Shown one piece after another: positions 1 through 6,258 of a stretch of 7,808 bases of DNA. This DNA is from Patescibacteria group bacterium (GTDB lineage Bacteria > Patescibacteriota > Minisyncoccia > Phycocordibacterales > UBA9973), in the NCBI GenBank assembly GCA_030916575.1, contig JAUPWJ010000083.1:1-7808 (forward strand). The letters run 5' to 3'. Under the pieces are notes generated by a model. That model made no database searches. It was not told the origin of the DNA and worked only from the letters and a program-made list of their open reading frames with translations. How positions within the stretch are numbered: position 1 is the first letter of the stretch; each line of letters opens with the position of its first letter. The translations under genes and the position numbers were made by a program.

Positions 1-148
1 AGAGCCAATGCTAAATAATGGAACAAAAAATGTGAAACTAGATAAAGATGGATATACATTCAAAACAGTTGATGGTAAAAGAAGTGCCCACTTTGAACTT
101 ACAATATTAATTACTGAAGGTGAACCTGAAATACTAACGAAGATATAA
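1..148 (+). CDS. C-terminal fragment of an unrecognised protein (5' end outside window)
   Basis: An open frame enters from the left edge (first full codon at base 2) and ends at TAA 146-148, giving 48 residues. The tail is rich in polar and beta-prone residues (for example GYTFKTVDGKRSAHFELTIL) and ends in EILTKI. There is no membrane segment or anchor motif. Alternating hydrophobic and polar residues suggest the last strands of a beta-sandwich or surface domain, but I do not recognise a family. No hairpin terminator follows, and the next gene begins 31 bases later behind its own -10 box. The coding call rests on frame continuity and protein-like composition only. Confidence 0.55.
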   Translation, partial: EPMLNNGTKNVKLDKDGYTFKTVDGKRSAHFELTILITEGEPEILTKI

Positions 149-166
149 TTATTTATTTTTTTATTG

Positions 167-172
167 TATACT
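167..172 (+). promoter_or_regulatory. -10 box (TATACT) immediately upstream of the ATPase gene
   Basis: TATACT lies 7 nt before the ATG at 180, so transcription would start at or next to the start codon. The ten bases TTGTATACTT are repeated exactly before the gene at 6259. No good -35 is visible in the A/T-only sequence upstream, and no Shine-Dalgarno sequence is present. Confidence 0.5.
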
Positions 173-179
173 TAATACA

Positions 180-2939
180 ATGGAAGGAACTTTTTTTAAA
201 GAAGGAACACCCAAGTTTACGACTCCACAAGAGGAGCTGGATTATTTGCGTGCGCAAGTGGCAAGACGTGAGCGGGAGCTTGTACGAGAAGGCAATCCAA
301 ATTCAAATGAGCATGCCATAAAAGAAGTTATTGGCGAATACAAAGAAGTACCAAATGGAGAAGCATTACATAAAGATTTATCTTTGACTGAAAAAGAAAA
401 TGAAGGTATCGTTCTTAAATTAAAGCCAGAATCTCATGATACCATCATGGAGGAGCTCTTAGGTATCGTGATAACCAAAGGTATACGAAATGCTTTATCT
501 ATAGTAGAGAAGATGAATAATCCTCATGTGGATGATGATTTTCACCGTATTTTGGTTCAATTTTTTAAAACTGAACAAAGTGTAAATTTAAATGAAAGCG
601 CCTCACTGAAGAAAGCCATAGACATGACTCTTTTTGAAATTACTCTTCCACCTGCAACAGATGAAGGAGAAAAAGCCAAAGGTTTTAAAGAATTTATTGG
701 TGCCATGGAGCAATTTTATGCTGGCATGCAATCTATATCGGAAGGTTATAATAATGCAAAAGAAATTTATTTTACTTTAGAAGTTGCCTTAGGTAATCAA
801 AGTGACGAAGTGGTTATATACGCTGGTGTGCCCAATAAACACATTTCTCTTTTTGAAAAACAAGTTTTATCTTTTTATCAAAATGCCAAGATTCGGGAGG
901 CAACAGATGATTATAATATTTTCAACGACGGAGGAGGCTCAGCCGGTGCTTACGCAATGCTCTCTGAGAGAGGAGTATTGCCGATAAAAACTTATGACAA
1001 TATAGAGCATGACCCGATGAATATGATACTCAATGTCTTCTCTAAGTTAAAAACAGAGGGAGAAGGCGCCGCGATTCAGATCTTGGTTGCTCCAGCTGGT
1101 ACAAAGTTTATAGATCAATTCCATAAAATATTAGACGATGTAAAAGATGGAACATCTGTAAAGCATGCTGATGATAATTTCTATAAATTTAACAAAGCCC
1201 TTTTTAAAGCAGGTAAAGATATTATTTTTGGTCATACAAAAGAAGTTGAGAAAAAAGATAAGAATATGGCTGGACGCAGGAGTGTGGATGAAGGTGCGGC
1301 AGAAAAAATTGGGAATAAAGTAAAGAGTTCAGTTATGAAAGCAAATATTAGAGTAATTGCTTCAGCAGAGAGCATTGCTCGCGCAGAAGCAATTTTACGA
1401 GAAATAGAATCTTCTTTCAATCAGTTTTCTGAAGCAGCAAGTAATTCAATTGTTTTTGAAAAAATTAATCAGAGCGAGCTTTCAAAACTTTTCCATGATT
1501 ATTCTTTTAGAATTTTTAATACTGATAAGGTTATGCCTTTGAATTTAAAAGAGCTTGCTTCAGTATTTCATTTCCCAGTTGGTATTGGCAGTCAGCCTCA
1601 ACTTAAAGAAGCCAAAGCAGGTATCGCTCCGGCTCCAATGGAAATGGGTAAAGAAGGAATTATTCTTGGATTTAATGATTACAGAGGGAAGAGAACAGAC
1701 ATACATATGGCACGCGAAGACCGTATGCGTCATACATATGTTATCGGTCAGACTGGAACAGGTAAGACAAATATCTTACTGAATATGATTACTCAAGATA
1801 TAAAAAATGGGGATGGTTGTTGCTATATTGACCCACACGGTACAGATATTCAGACCATTCTTTCACGTATACCAAAAGAGCGTATTGATGACGTGATTTA
1901 CTTTGACCCAGCTTATACAGCACGCCCTATGGGGCTCAATATGCTTGAATATGACCCTGCTTACCCAGAACAGAAGACATTCGTAGTCAACGAAATGATG
2001 GGTATATTCAATAAGCTTTTTGATATGAAAGTGGGTGGTGGAGCTATGTTTGAGCAGTACTTTAGAAATAGTGCATTTCTTGTGATGGAGGACCCAGAGT
2101 CTGGCTCAACACTTCTTGAAATTACAAGAGTCTTGGGAGATAAAGAATTTCGTGATGCGAAGCTCGCAAAATGTAAAAATCCAATCATAAAACAATTCTG
2201 GGTTTCAGCTGAGCAGACGACAGGGGACCAAAGTTTGGCAAACTTCGTGCCTTATATTTCTTCTAAATTTGATAACTTTATTTCTAACGACATCATGCGT
2301 CCTGTTGTACTCCAACAAAATTCTGTTTTTAACTTTAGGAAAATCATGGATGAGAAGAAAATTTTACTTGTGAATCTTTCCAAAGGAAGACTAGGGGATA
2401 TCAATGCAAACTTAATTGGTCTTGTTCTTGTGGGTAAAATACAAATGGCGGCACTTTCTCGTGTGGATATGTTTGGTAAACAGATGAATGATTTCTATCT
2501 CTATATTGACGAGTTTCAAAATGTGACCACAGACTCCATTTCTTCTATTTTGTCTGAAGCTCGTAAATATAGACTTTCCCTTAACATTGCACACCAATAT
2601 ATTTCTCAATTAGAAGAAAATATTAAAAATGCAGTTTTCGGAAACGTTGGTTCTATGGCAGTATTTCGTGTCGGTACTGAAGACGCGACATTTTTAGAGC
2701 AAAAATTTAAACCAACCTTCACTGCTCAAGATATTATCAAGTTAGATAATTATAATGCGTATGTTTCAATGCTGGTAAAAGGTCAGCCAACTAAAGCTTT
2801 CAATATGGAGACAATTGCACCAGAGAAGGGCAATGTTGATATTGTGGATTCTTTAAAAGAACTCTCTTATATGAAATATGGTCGTGACCGTGAAGAAGTG
2901 GAAGAAGAAATCATGGCTCGATATAGCAGTATGCAATAG
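180..2939 (+). CDS. TraG/TraD-like type IV secretion (HerA/FtsK-class) DNA-pumping ATPase
   Basis: A 919-residue protein. The C-terminal half is a P-loop ATPase: Walker A GQTGTGKT at residues 523-530 (K529), preceded by HTYVIGQ as in DUF87/VirD4-type ATPases. Walker B is LYIDEF with D777 and E778. A conserved stretch follows (ARKYRLSLNIAHQY, then NVGSMAVFRVGTEDA), typical of the TraG/TraD C-terminal (TraM-recognition-like) region. Known relatives are hexameric motors that move DNA or protein substrates at a membrane. The N-terminal ~480 residues start with a short charged helix (about 15-38) and contain a segment like the N-terminal domains of large Patescibacteria and Firmicutes ATPases (IYAGVPNKHISLFEKQVLSFY). 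No clear transmembrane helix is seen, unlike classical VirD4, so membrane attachment would need a partner. The ATG at 180 is supported by the -10 box 7 nt upstream. No relaxase or other conjugation gene is in the window, so a role in conjugation, DNA uptake or segregation cannot be chosen. Confidence 0.85.
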   Translation: MEGTFFKEGTPKFTTPQEELDYLRAQVARRERELVREGNPNSNEHAIKEVIGEYKEVPNGEALHKDLSLTEKENEGIVLKLKPESHDTIMEELLGIVITKGIRNALSIVEKMNNPHVDDDFHRILVQFFKTEQSVNLNESASLKKAIDMTLFEITLPPATDEGEKAKGFKEFIGAMEQFYAGMQSISEGYNNAKEIYFTLEVALGNQSDEVVIYAGVPNKHISLFEKQVLSFYQNAKIREATDDYNIFNDGGGSAGAYAMLSERGVLPIKTYDNIEHDPMNMILNVFSKLKTEGEGAAIQILVAPAGTKFIDQFHKILDDVKDGTSVKHADDNFYKFNKALFKAGKDIIFGHTKEVEKKDKNMAGRRSVDEGAAEKIGNKVKSSVMKANIRVIASAESIARAEAILREIESSFNQFSEAASNSIVFEKINQSELSKLFHDYSFRIFNTDKVMPLNLKELASVFHFPVGIGSQPQLKEAKAGIAPAPMEMGKEGIILGFNDYRGKRTDIHMAREDRMRHTYVIGQTGTGKTNILLNMITQDIKNGDGCCYIDPHGTDIQTILSRIPKERIDDVIYFDPAYTARPMGLNMLEYDPAYPEQKTFVVNEMMGIFNKLFDMKVGGGAMFEQYFRNSAFLVMEDPESGSTLLEITRVLGDKEFRDAKLAKCKNPIIKQFWVSAEQTTGDQSLANFVPYISSKFDNFISNDIMRPVVLQQNSVFNFRKIMDEKKILLVNLSKGRLGDINANLIGLVLVGKIQMAALSRVDMFGKQMNDFYLYIDEFQNVTTDSISSILSEARKYRLSLNIAHQYISQLEENIKNAVFGNVGSMAVFRVGTEDATFLEQKFKPTFTAQDIIKLDNYNAYVSMLVKGQPTKAFNMETIAPEKGNVDIVDSLKELSYMKYGRDREEVEEEIMARYSSMQ

Positions 2940-2978
2940 TTTTGATTTTTACAGTAATTCTGTTAGTATAAGCAGTAT

Positions 2979-2984
2979 TATAAT
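2979..2984 (+). promoter_or_regulatory. Possible -10 box (TATAAT) for ndk
   Basis: A perfect TATAAT ends 16 nt before the ndk ATG, which would give a leader of about 10 nt made only of A and T and without a ribosome binding site. Other A/T-rich hexamers nearer the start could serve instead, so the exact start is uncertain. Confidence 0.35.
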
Positions 2985-3000
2985 TTTAATTTAAATATTT

Positions 3001-3522
3001 ATGACACAAGAAAAAACACTTATTATATTTAAGCCTGATGCAGTAGGAAGGGGAATCGTTGGAGAAATACTAGCTCGTTTTGAAAAGGTTGGTTTAAAAA
3101 TTATAGGGTCAAAAATGTTGCAACCTGATACTGCCTTTTTTCATCACCATTATGAAACTATCGGCACTATGATTACTCGTCACGGACAGGAAATTTTTGA
3201 TACCACAGTATCTATGATGCAAGAGGGTCCCGTAATAGCTTTTGTATTGGAAGGAGTGGATGCAGTATCTATTGTACGAAAAATGGTGGGTGCGACAGAA
3301 TCAAAATCAGCGTTACCTGGTACTATTCGTGGTGATTACTCTCACATGAGTTATGCTCATGCAAATGAAGTTGGTATCGGTTTACCTAACATATTACATG
3401 CCTCAGGAGATGTTAAAGAAGCAAACCTTGAAATTACACATTGGTTTTCGGATAAAGAACTTTTCAACTATGAAGCTGTTCACGAAAAATTTACTCAAAC
3501 AAAAAAATCCCACAAAAAATAA
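3001..3522 (+). CDS. ndk: Nucleoside diphosphate kinase
   Basis: Transfers the gamma phosphate from ATP to nucleoside diphosphates through a phosphohistidine, keeping cytosolic NTP and dNTP pools balanced. The 173-residue protein begins with the family signature KTLIIFKPDAV (K11) and contains the RHGQEIF-like segment, GPVIAFVLEG, the ATP-binding PGTIRGD (106-112) and the active-site segment NILHASGD with catalytic H133. It is longer than the usual ~140 residues. About 15 extra residues (113-128, SHMSYAHANEVGIGLP) sit between TIRGD and the active-site histidine, where typical enzymes have a short GIQVGRN-like link, and there is a lysine-rich C-terminal tail. The active site reads HASGD, not the common HGSD. 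No Shine-Dalgarno sequence precedes the ATG; the 61-base upstream gap is extremely A/T-rich with several TATAAT-like options. An intrinsic terminator starts 7 bases after the stop, so the gene is probably monocistronic or the last of a unit. Confidence 0.95.
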   Translation: MTQEKTLIIFKPDAVGRGIVGEILARFEKVGLKIIGSKMLQPDTAFFHHHYETIGTMITRHGQEIFDTTVSMMQEGPVIAFVLEGVDAVSIVRKMVGATESKSALPGTIRGDYSHMSYAHANEVGIGLPNILHASGDVKEANLEITHWFSDKELFNYEAVHEKFTQTKKSHKK

Positions 3523-3528
3523 TTTACT

Positions 3529-3556
3529 AAAATCCCCGAAAGGGGATTTTGTTTTT
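3529..3556 (+). terminator. Intrinsic terminator after ndk
   Basis: A 9-bp perfect stem (AAAATCCCC 3529-3537 with GGGGATTTT 3542-3550) is closed by a GAAA tetraloop (3538-3541) and followed by GTTTTT. Outer bases TTTACTAAAA (3523-3532) can alternatively pair with TTTTAGTAAA further downstream, giving a longer imperfect hairpin; a T-rich tract also lies on the complementary side. It separates ndk from the RNA gene downstream. Confidence 0.85.
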
Positions 3557-3618
3557 AGTAAAAAAGTAATTTGTCAAATTTGTAATTTCTCTAGATTTGT
3601 GGTTTTTTGAAAAAAATA

Positions 3619-3646
3619 TTGCTTAATGTTTCAAAAAGAGTAAACT
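3619..3646 (+). promoter_or_regulatory. Promoter of the 6S-like RNA
   Basis: TTGCTT (3619-3624), a 16-nt spacer and TAAACT (3641-3646) form a plausible sigma-70-type promoter. Transcription would then start near 3652-3653, exactly where the RNA closing stem begins. The -35 hexamer matches that of the promoter before the gene at 5621. Confidence 0.45.
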
Positions 3647-3651
3647 TTATG

Positions 3652-3780
3652 TAGGGTTATTTTTATTTATTACCTAGAACAATCTTTTTCGGGAGCTTAG
3701 ATCATTTTGAGCTTTGGCTCTAAGTGTCGGGCACCCACCTAGCTTTTAGCTACGGTAATAACTCTAAATAGCCCTAAAGA
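3652..3780 (+). ncRNA. ssrS: Candidate 6S RNA (RNA polymerase regulator)
   Basis: 6S RNA folds into a long hairpin with an open central bubble that mimics melted promoter DNA and sequesters housekeeping RNA polymerase. This stretch folds that way. An 11-bp closing stem pairs 3652-3662 with 3766-3776 (one G-U), and an 8-bp stem pairs 3667-3674 with 3754-3761, extended by 3675-3677 with 3750-3752. A large open region follows, and then an apical arm: 3696-3699 with 3721-3724, capped by GAGC/GCTC 3709-3712/3717-3720. On the 3' side of the bubble, TAGCT/AGCTA (3740-3744/3748-3752) can form a small competing hairpin, as described in 6S RNAs. GGGCACCCACCT at 3729-3740 resembles a conserved 6S segment as I remember it. 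The RNA has its own promoter and terminator and no coding potential. It is shorter (about 130 nt) than the usual 180-200 nt, so another structured RNA remains possible. Confidence 0.6.
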
Positions 3781-3784
3781 AGTG

Positions 3785-3814
3785 ATCCGCATGTCTGCGG
3801 ATTTTTTCTTTTTT
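3785..3814 (+). terminator. Intrinsic terminator of the 6S-like RNA
   Basis: ATCCGCA (3785-3791) pairs perfectly with TGCGGAT (3796-3802) around a TGTC loop, followed by a tract of T residues interrupted by one C up to 3814. It lies 9 bases past the RNA closing stem and just before the next gene's -10 box, so it cleanly ends the RNA transcript. Confidence 0.9.
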
Positions 3815-3820
3815 ATGCGG

Positions 3821-3826
3821 TATAAT
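3821..3826 (+). promoter_or_regulatory. -10 box (TATAAT) of the membrane-protein gene
   Basis: A perfect TATAAT, preceded by GCGG, sits 7 bases after the terminator T-tract and exactly 6 nt before ATG 3833. This predicts a leaderless transcript beginning at the start codon. No clear -35 is seen because the terminator occupies that space. Confidence 0.6.
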
Positions 3827-3832
3827 AGCTTT

Positions 3833-4228
3833 ATGGACAGAAGAAAACTTTCAATTCGCATATGTTTATTGGTAGTTTTTATATTTTTAGTTAATTTTTT
3901 AGCGGGTAAATTTCATTGGTATTCTTCCTTACCTTGGTTTGATATGTTTGTGCATTTCTTAGGTGGTTTCTGGTTAGGCTTGGGTGTAATTTACCTTTTT
4001 CCACCTAAAATAAGCTCCTCCTCATCAATTTTAAAGATACTTTTAGGTGTATTAATCATCGGTCTGGCTTGGGAATTTTTTGAGATTTTTGTAGATGCAA
4101 ATTTCTCTAAGAAGATTTTTGATATTAAAGATACTTTATCTGATTTATGTTTTGACCTAGCTGGTGGACTTACTGCTACTCTTTATTTCTTTAAAAGAAT
4201 TGGGGTAAATACTGAAAATAAGGTATAA
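3833..4228 (+). CDS. Small four-helix integral membrane protein (YjdF/VanZ-like pattern)
   Basis: A 131-residue protein with four predicted membrane segments at about 7-24, 36-56, 66-86 and 104-121. Polar residues stand in or beside the helices in a pattern seen in small DUF2238/YjdF-type and VanZ-like membrane proteins: WFDMFVHFLGG (H41, G44-G45), AWEFFEI (E81, E84), DIKDTLSDLCFDLAGG (D97, D100, D104, D108). I cannot assign a substrate; these residues hint at a conserved intramembrane site. The frame is open further upstream to a GTG at 3782, but that start would lie inside the terminator hairpin and before the -10 box, so ATG 3833 is chosen. Its stop TAA (4226-4228) is embedded in the next gene's -10 box. 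Confidence 0.75.
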   Translation: MDRRKLSIRICLLVVFIFLVNFLAGKFHWYSSLPWFDMFVHFLGGFWLGLGVIYLFPPKISSSSSILKILLGVLIIGLAWEFFEIFVDANFSKKIFDIKDTLSDLCFDLAGGLTATLYFFKRIGVNTENKV

Positions 4229-4229
4229 T
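4200..4229 (+). promoter_or_regulatory. Promoter of the beta-CASP gene overlapping the upstream stop codon
   Basis: TATAAT at 4224-4229 ends 6 nt before ATG 4236; a possible -35 TTGGGG (4200-4205) lies 18 nt upstream. The TAA stop of the membrane-protein gene is bases 4226-4228 of this hexamer. No Shine-Dalgarno sequence is present between the genes. Confidence 0.55.
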
Positions 4230-4235
4230 TTTATT

Positions 4236-5600
4236 ATGACAAATAGAGCTAGAATAACTTTTTGTGGTGGTACGGGCTCAGTTACAGGGGCCAATTTTCT
4301 TTTTGAAGCCGACGGACAAAAAATACTTATTGATTGTGGTTTAACTCAAGGGACCAAACTCGCTGATGATATAAATTGGAGTCCTTTTATTTATGACCCT
4401 AAAAGTATTGATATTCTTTTCGTAACCCATGCTCATGTGGACCATTTGGGAAGAATTCCAAAATTAATCAAAGAGGGTTTTCGTGGAAAAATTTATTCTA
4501 CATTACCGACAAAGTCATTAGCCCAACCAATGCTTGAAGACACCATGATGATTCTTTCTAAGAATACAGAAATGGATTTAGATTTAATTTATACTAAAGA
4601 AAATATTGATATAGCTTTATCACTCTGGCAAGGATTTGAATATCATCATAGTATTAAAATTACAGACAACCTCACAGCAGAATTTTATAATGCTGGACAC
4701 ATTTTAGGTTCTATGATGGTTTTGTTTAAGTATAATGATAAGAAAATTTTATTTACTGGGGACTTAGGAAATAGTCCTTCACCACTTTTGCCGGATACAG
4801 AGAAAGTATTGGGAGTGGATTATTTAATAATGGAAAGTGTTTATGGAGACCGTAATCATGAGTCTAGAAATGATAGAAGGAAGTTTTTAGAAGAAGCAAT
4901 TGAAGACAATCATAAAAGAAAGGGGACACTCATTATTCCTACATTTTCCCTAGAGCGTTCCCAAGAATTATTGTTCGAACTTAATGAACTTGTAGAAGGT
5001 AATCGTATTCCAGTCATGCCGATATTTTTAGACTCACCACTCGCTATTCGTCTGACTGAAGTTTTTAAACAATACAAAGATTATTTTAATGAAAATGCTC
5101 AGAAGGCTTTGTCTTCTGGAGACCATTTATTCGATTTCCCAGGCCTTCATGCAACACTTAAAAGTGAAGAGTCTAAAATGATTGCCAATGTTGCTAATCC
5201 TAAAGTAGTTATAGCTGGGTCTGGCATGTCTTCTGGAGGCCGTGTGGTGCACCATGAAAGACATTATTTGCCTGACCCTAATAATACCTTACTTTTGACT
5301 GGTTATCAGGCTGTTGGCACTCCGGGGCGTTTAATCCAAGAAGGTGTCAAAATGGTTCGTATTTCAAATGAATATGTAAATGTGCGGGCACATGTGGTGA
5401 CAATATCAGGATACTCAGGACATAAAGATTCTGATGGACTTTTGAATTTTGTAGAAGAAATGCAAGAAAATTTACAAAAAGTTTTTGTCGTTATGGGGGA
5501 GCCGAAATCTGCTTTATTTTTAGTTCAAAAGTTGCGAGATAATTTAGGCATAGATGCATATGCTCCAGAGCAAGGGGACAGTGTTTTGCTTGTTTGTTAA
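4236..5600 (+). CDS. Metallo-beta-lactamase/beta-CASP ribonuclease-like protein
   Basis: A 454-residue protein of the CPSF73/RNase J-type superfamily, closest in style to the bacterial and archaeal COG1236 (YSH1-like) group, which act as zinc-dependent RNA endo- or exonucleases in the cytosol. All catalytic motifs are visible: THAHVDH (H65, H67, D69, H70), AGHILGS (H155), FTGDLG (D176), MES (E200, motif A), the beta-CASP insert with SGMSSGGR (about 328-336), RAHV (H386, motif B) and SGHKD (H396, motif C). The C-terminus (VFVVMGEP to the end) is the usual closing strand-helix unit. There is no N-terminal KH domain and no RNase J C-terminal domain, which argues against RNase J itself. It starts 7 nt after the upstream stop but carries its own -10, so it is probably transcribed separately. 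A role in mRNA turnover or processing is inferred from the family. Confidence 0.9.
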   Translation: MTNRARITFCGGTGSVTGANFLFEADGQKILIDCGLTQGTKLADDINWSPFIYDPKSIDILFVTHAHVDHLGRIPKLIKEGFRGKIYSTLPTKSLAQPMLEDTMMILSKNTEMDLDLIYTKENIDIALSLWQGFEYHHSIKITDNLTAEFYNAGHILGSMMVLFKYNDKKILFTGDLGNSPSPLLPDTEKVLGVDYLIMESVYGDRNHESRNDRRKFLEEAIEDNHKRKGTLIIPTFSLERSQELLFELNELVEGNRIPVMPIFLDSPLAIRLTEVFKQYKDYFNENAQKALSSGDHLFDFPGLHATLKSEESKMIANVANPKVVIAGSGMSSGGRVVHHERHYLPDPNNTLLLTGYQAVGTPGRLIQEGVKMVRISNEYVNVRAHVVTISGYSGHKDSDGLLNFVEEMQENLQKVFVVMGEPKSALFLVQKLRDNLGIDAYAPEQGDSVLLVC

Positions 5601-5614
5601 AAAATGTGTAATAT
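5586..5614 (+). promoter_or_regulatory. Promoter of the SLOG/LOG-family gene
   Basis: TTGCTT (5586-5591), a 17-nt spacer and TAATAT (5609-5614) precede ATG 5621 by 6 nt. The -35 lies inside the last codons of the preceding coding region. The ATG follows AAGACA with no Shine-Dalgarno sequence. Confidence 0.5.
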
Positions 5615-5620
5615 AAGACA

Positions 5621-6214
5621 ATGGATTCAAAAAATTTTTACGAAAAACACGGACATCAACAATATAAAATTTGTATTTCAGGTGCAGCAGAGACAGGGCA
5701 TTGCGGAGTAGACGCTCTTGAGAAAGCAAAAGAGCTTGGTAGGGAAATTGCTCGCCAAGGCGCTGTATTAATTTCAGGAGCAACAACAGGCTTTCCGCTT
5801 TGGGTGGCTATGGGCGCCAAAGAAGTGGGCGGTATATCTATTGGTTTTTCTCCAGCCTCATCTGAGAAAGAACATGTGGAAGTTTATAAACTTCCAGTTG
5901 ATTATATGGATTTGATTGTTTATACAGGTTTTGGATATGCTGGACGAGATTTACTCCTTACTCGCTCATCCGATGCTGTTATCTGTGGTTGTGGAAGAGT
6001 GGGAACTATACATGAATTTACAATTGCTTTTGAAGACAATAAACCTCTTGGTATATACGAAGGTCCGTGGGAGATGGGGGATCAACTAAAAGAAATAGTA
6101 GCAAAAAGTCATAGAGTAAATAATAATATTGTGACAACTGATGATCCTAAGAAAATGGTTGAAGATATTATGACTATGATTAAATCACATAAAGTAGGGG
6201 AGTTTAAAATGTAA
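5621..6214 (+). CDS. SLOG/LOG-type Rossmann-fold nucleotide-binding protein (TIGR00725-like)
   Basis: A 197-residue protein with the layout of the LOG/lysine-decarboxylase-like and DprA-related SLOG superfamily: first strand and glycine turn YKICISGAAE (16-24), LISGATTGFPLWVAMGAKE (50-68), a GRDLLLTRSSDAVI segment with R109, and GCGRVGTIHE (123-132) in the place of the family PGGxGTxxE phosphate-binding motif. Relatives bind nucleotides or hydrolyse nucleotide-ribose bonds, for example cytokinin-type phosphoribohydrolases. This branch is usually annotated only as a TIGR00725 or SLOG domain protein, and a substrate cannot be assigned. The PGG is replaced by GCGR, so the standard LOG activity should not be assumed. 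It begins 20 bases after the nuclease gene and has its own promoter. No signal peptide or membrane segment is seen, so it is probably cytosolic. Confidence 0.8.
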   Translation: MDSKNFYEKHGHQQYKICISGAAETGHCGVDALEKAKELGREIARQGAVLISGATTGFPLWVAMGAKEVGGISIGFSPASSEKEHVEVYKLPVDYMDLIVYTGFGYAGRDLLLTRSSDAVICGCGRVGTIHEFTIAFEDNKPLGIYEGPWEMGDQLKEIVAKSHRVNNNIVTTDDPKKMVEDIMTMIKSHKVGEFKM

Positions 6215-6222
6215 TAAGGTTT

Positions 6223-6250
6223 TTGCTATTTTTTTTGTAGATTGTATACT
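6223..6250 (+). promoter_or_regulatory. Promoter of the NHL-propeller surface-protein gene
   Basis: TTGCTA (6223-6228), a 16-nt T-rich spacer and TATACT (6245-6250) lie 8 nt before ATG 6259. The string TTGTATACTT also occurs before the gene at 180. There is no convincing Shine-Dalgarno sequence; the AGG at 6253-6255 is only 3 nt from the ATG, too close to act as one. Confidence 0.5.
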
Positions 6251-6258
6251 TTAGGTAT

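Noticed and set aside
2412..2609. Minus-strand frame inside the ATPase gene, and similar ones at 1232-1420, 1961-2188, 5544-5786 and 7560-7757
   Set aside because: All lie opposite well-supported genes, show no recognisable protein features and have no promoter; shadows of real coding sequence.
2951..2963. ACAG/CTGT inverted repeat downstream of the ATPase gene
   Set aside because: Only four base pairs with no following T-tract; not distinguishable from chance in AT-rich sequence.
3353..3610. Overlapping + strand frame of 85 codons across the ndk 3' end and terminator
   Set aside because: It lies in another frame of ndk, runs through the terminator hairpin and has a low-complexity composition; a shadow.
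3652..3780. Alternative identities for the RNA: tmRNA, SRP RNA or a riboswitch leader
   Set aside because: It is too short for tmRNA and lacks a tRNA-like end, it lacks the SRP GNAR/GGAA apical loop, and it ends in its own terminator with the downstream gene having a separate promoter, which does not fit a cis leader well (although a terminating riboswitch cannot be wholly excluded).
3782..3832. N-terminal extension of the membrane protein from GTG 3782
   Set aside because: The extension would be translated from the terminator hairpin, its T-tract (a run of phenylalanines) and the -10 box, so it is almost certainly non-coding.
6213..6236. Possible terminator after the SLOG gene: AATAAG pairing with CTATT followed by eight T residues
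   Set aside because: The stem is about five mostly A-U pairs with a bulge, too weak for confident termination, and the same bases supply the putative -35 and spacer of the next promoter.
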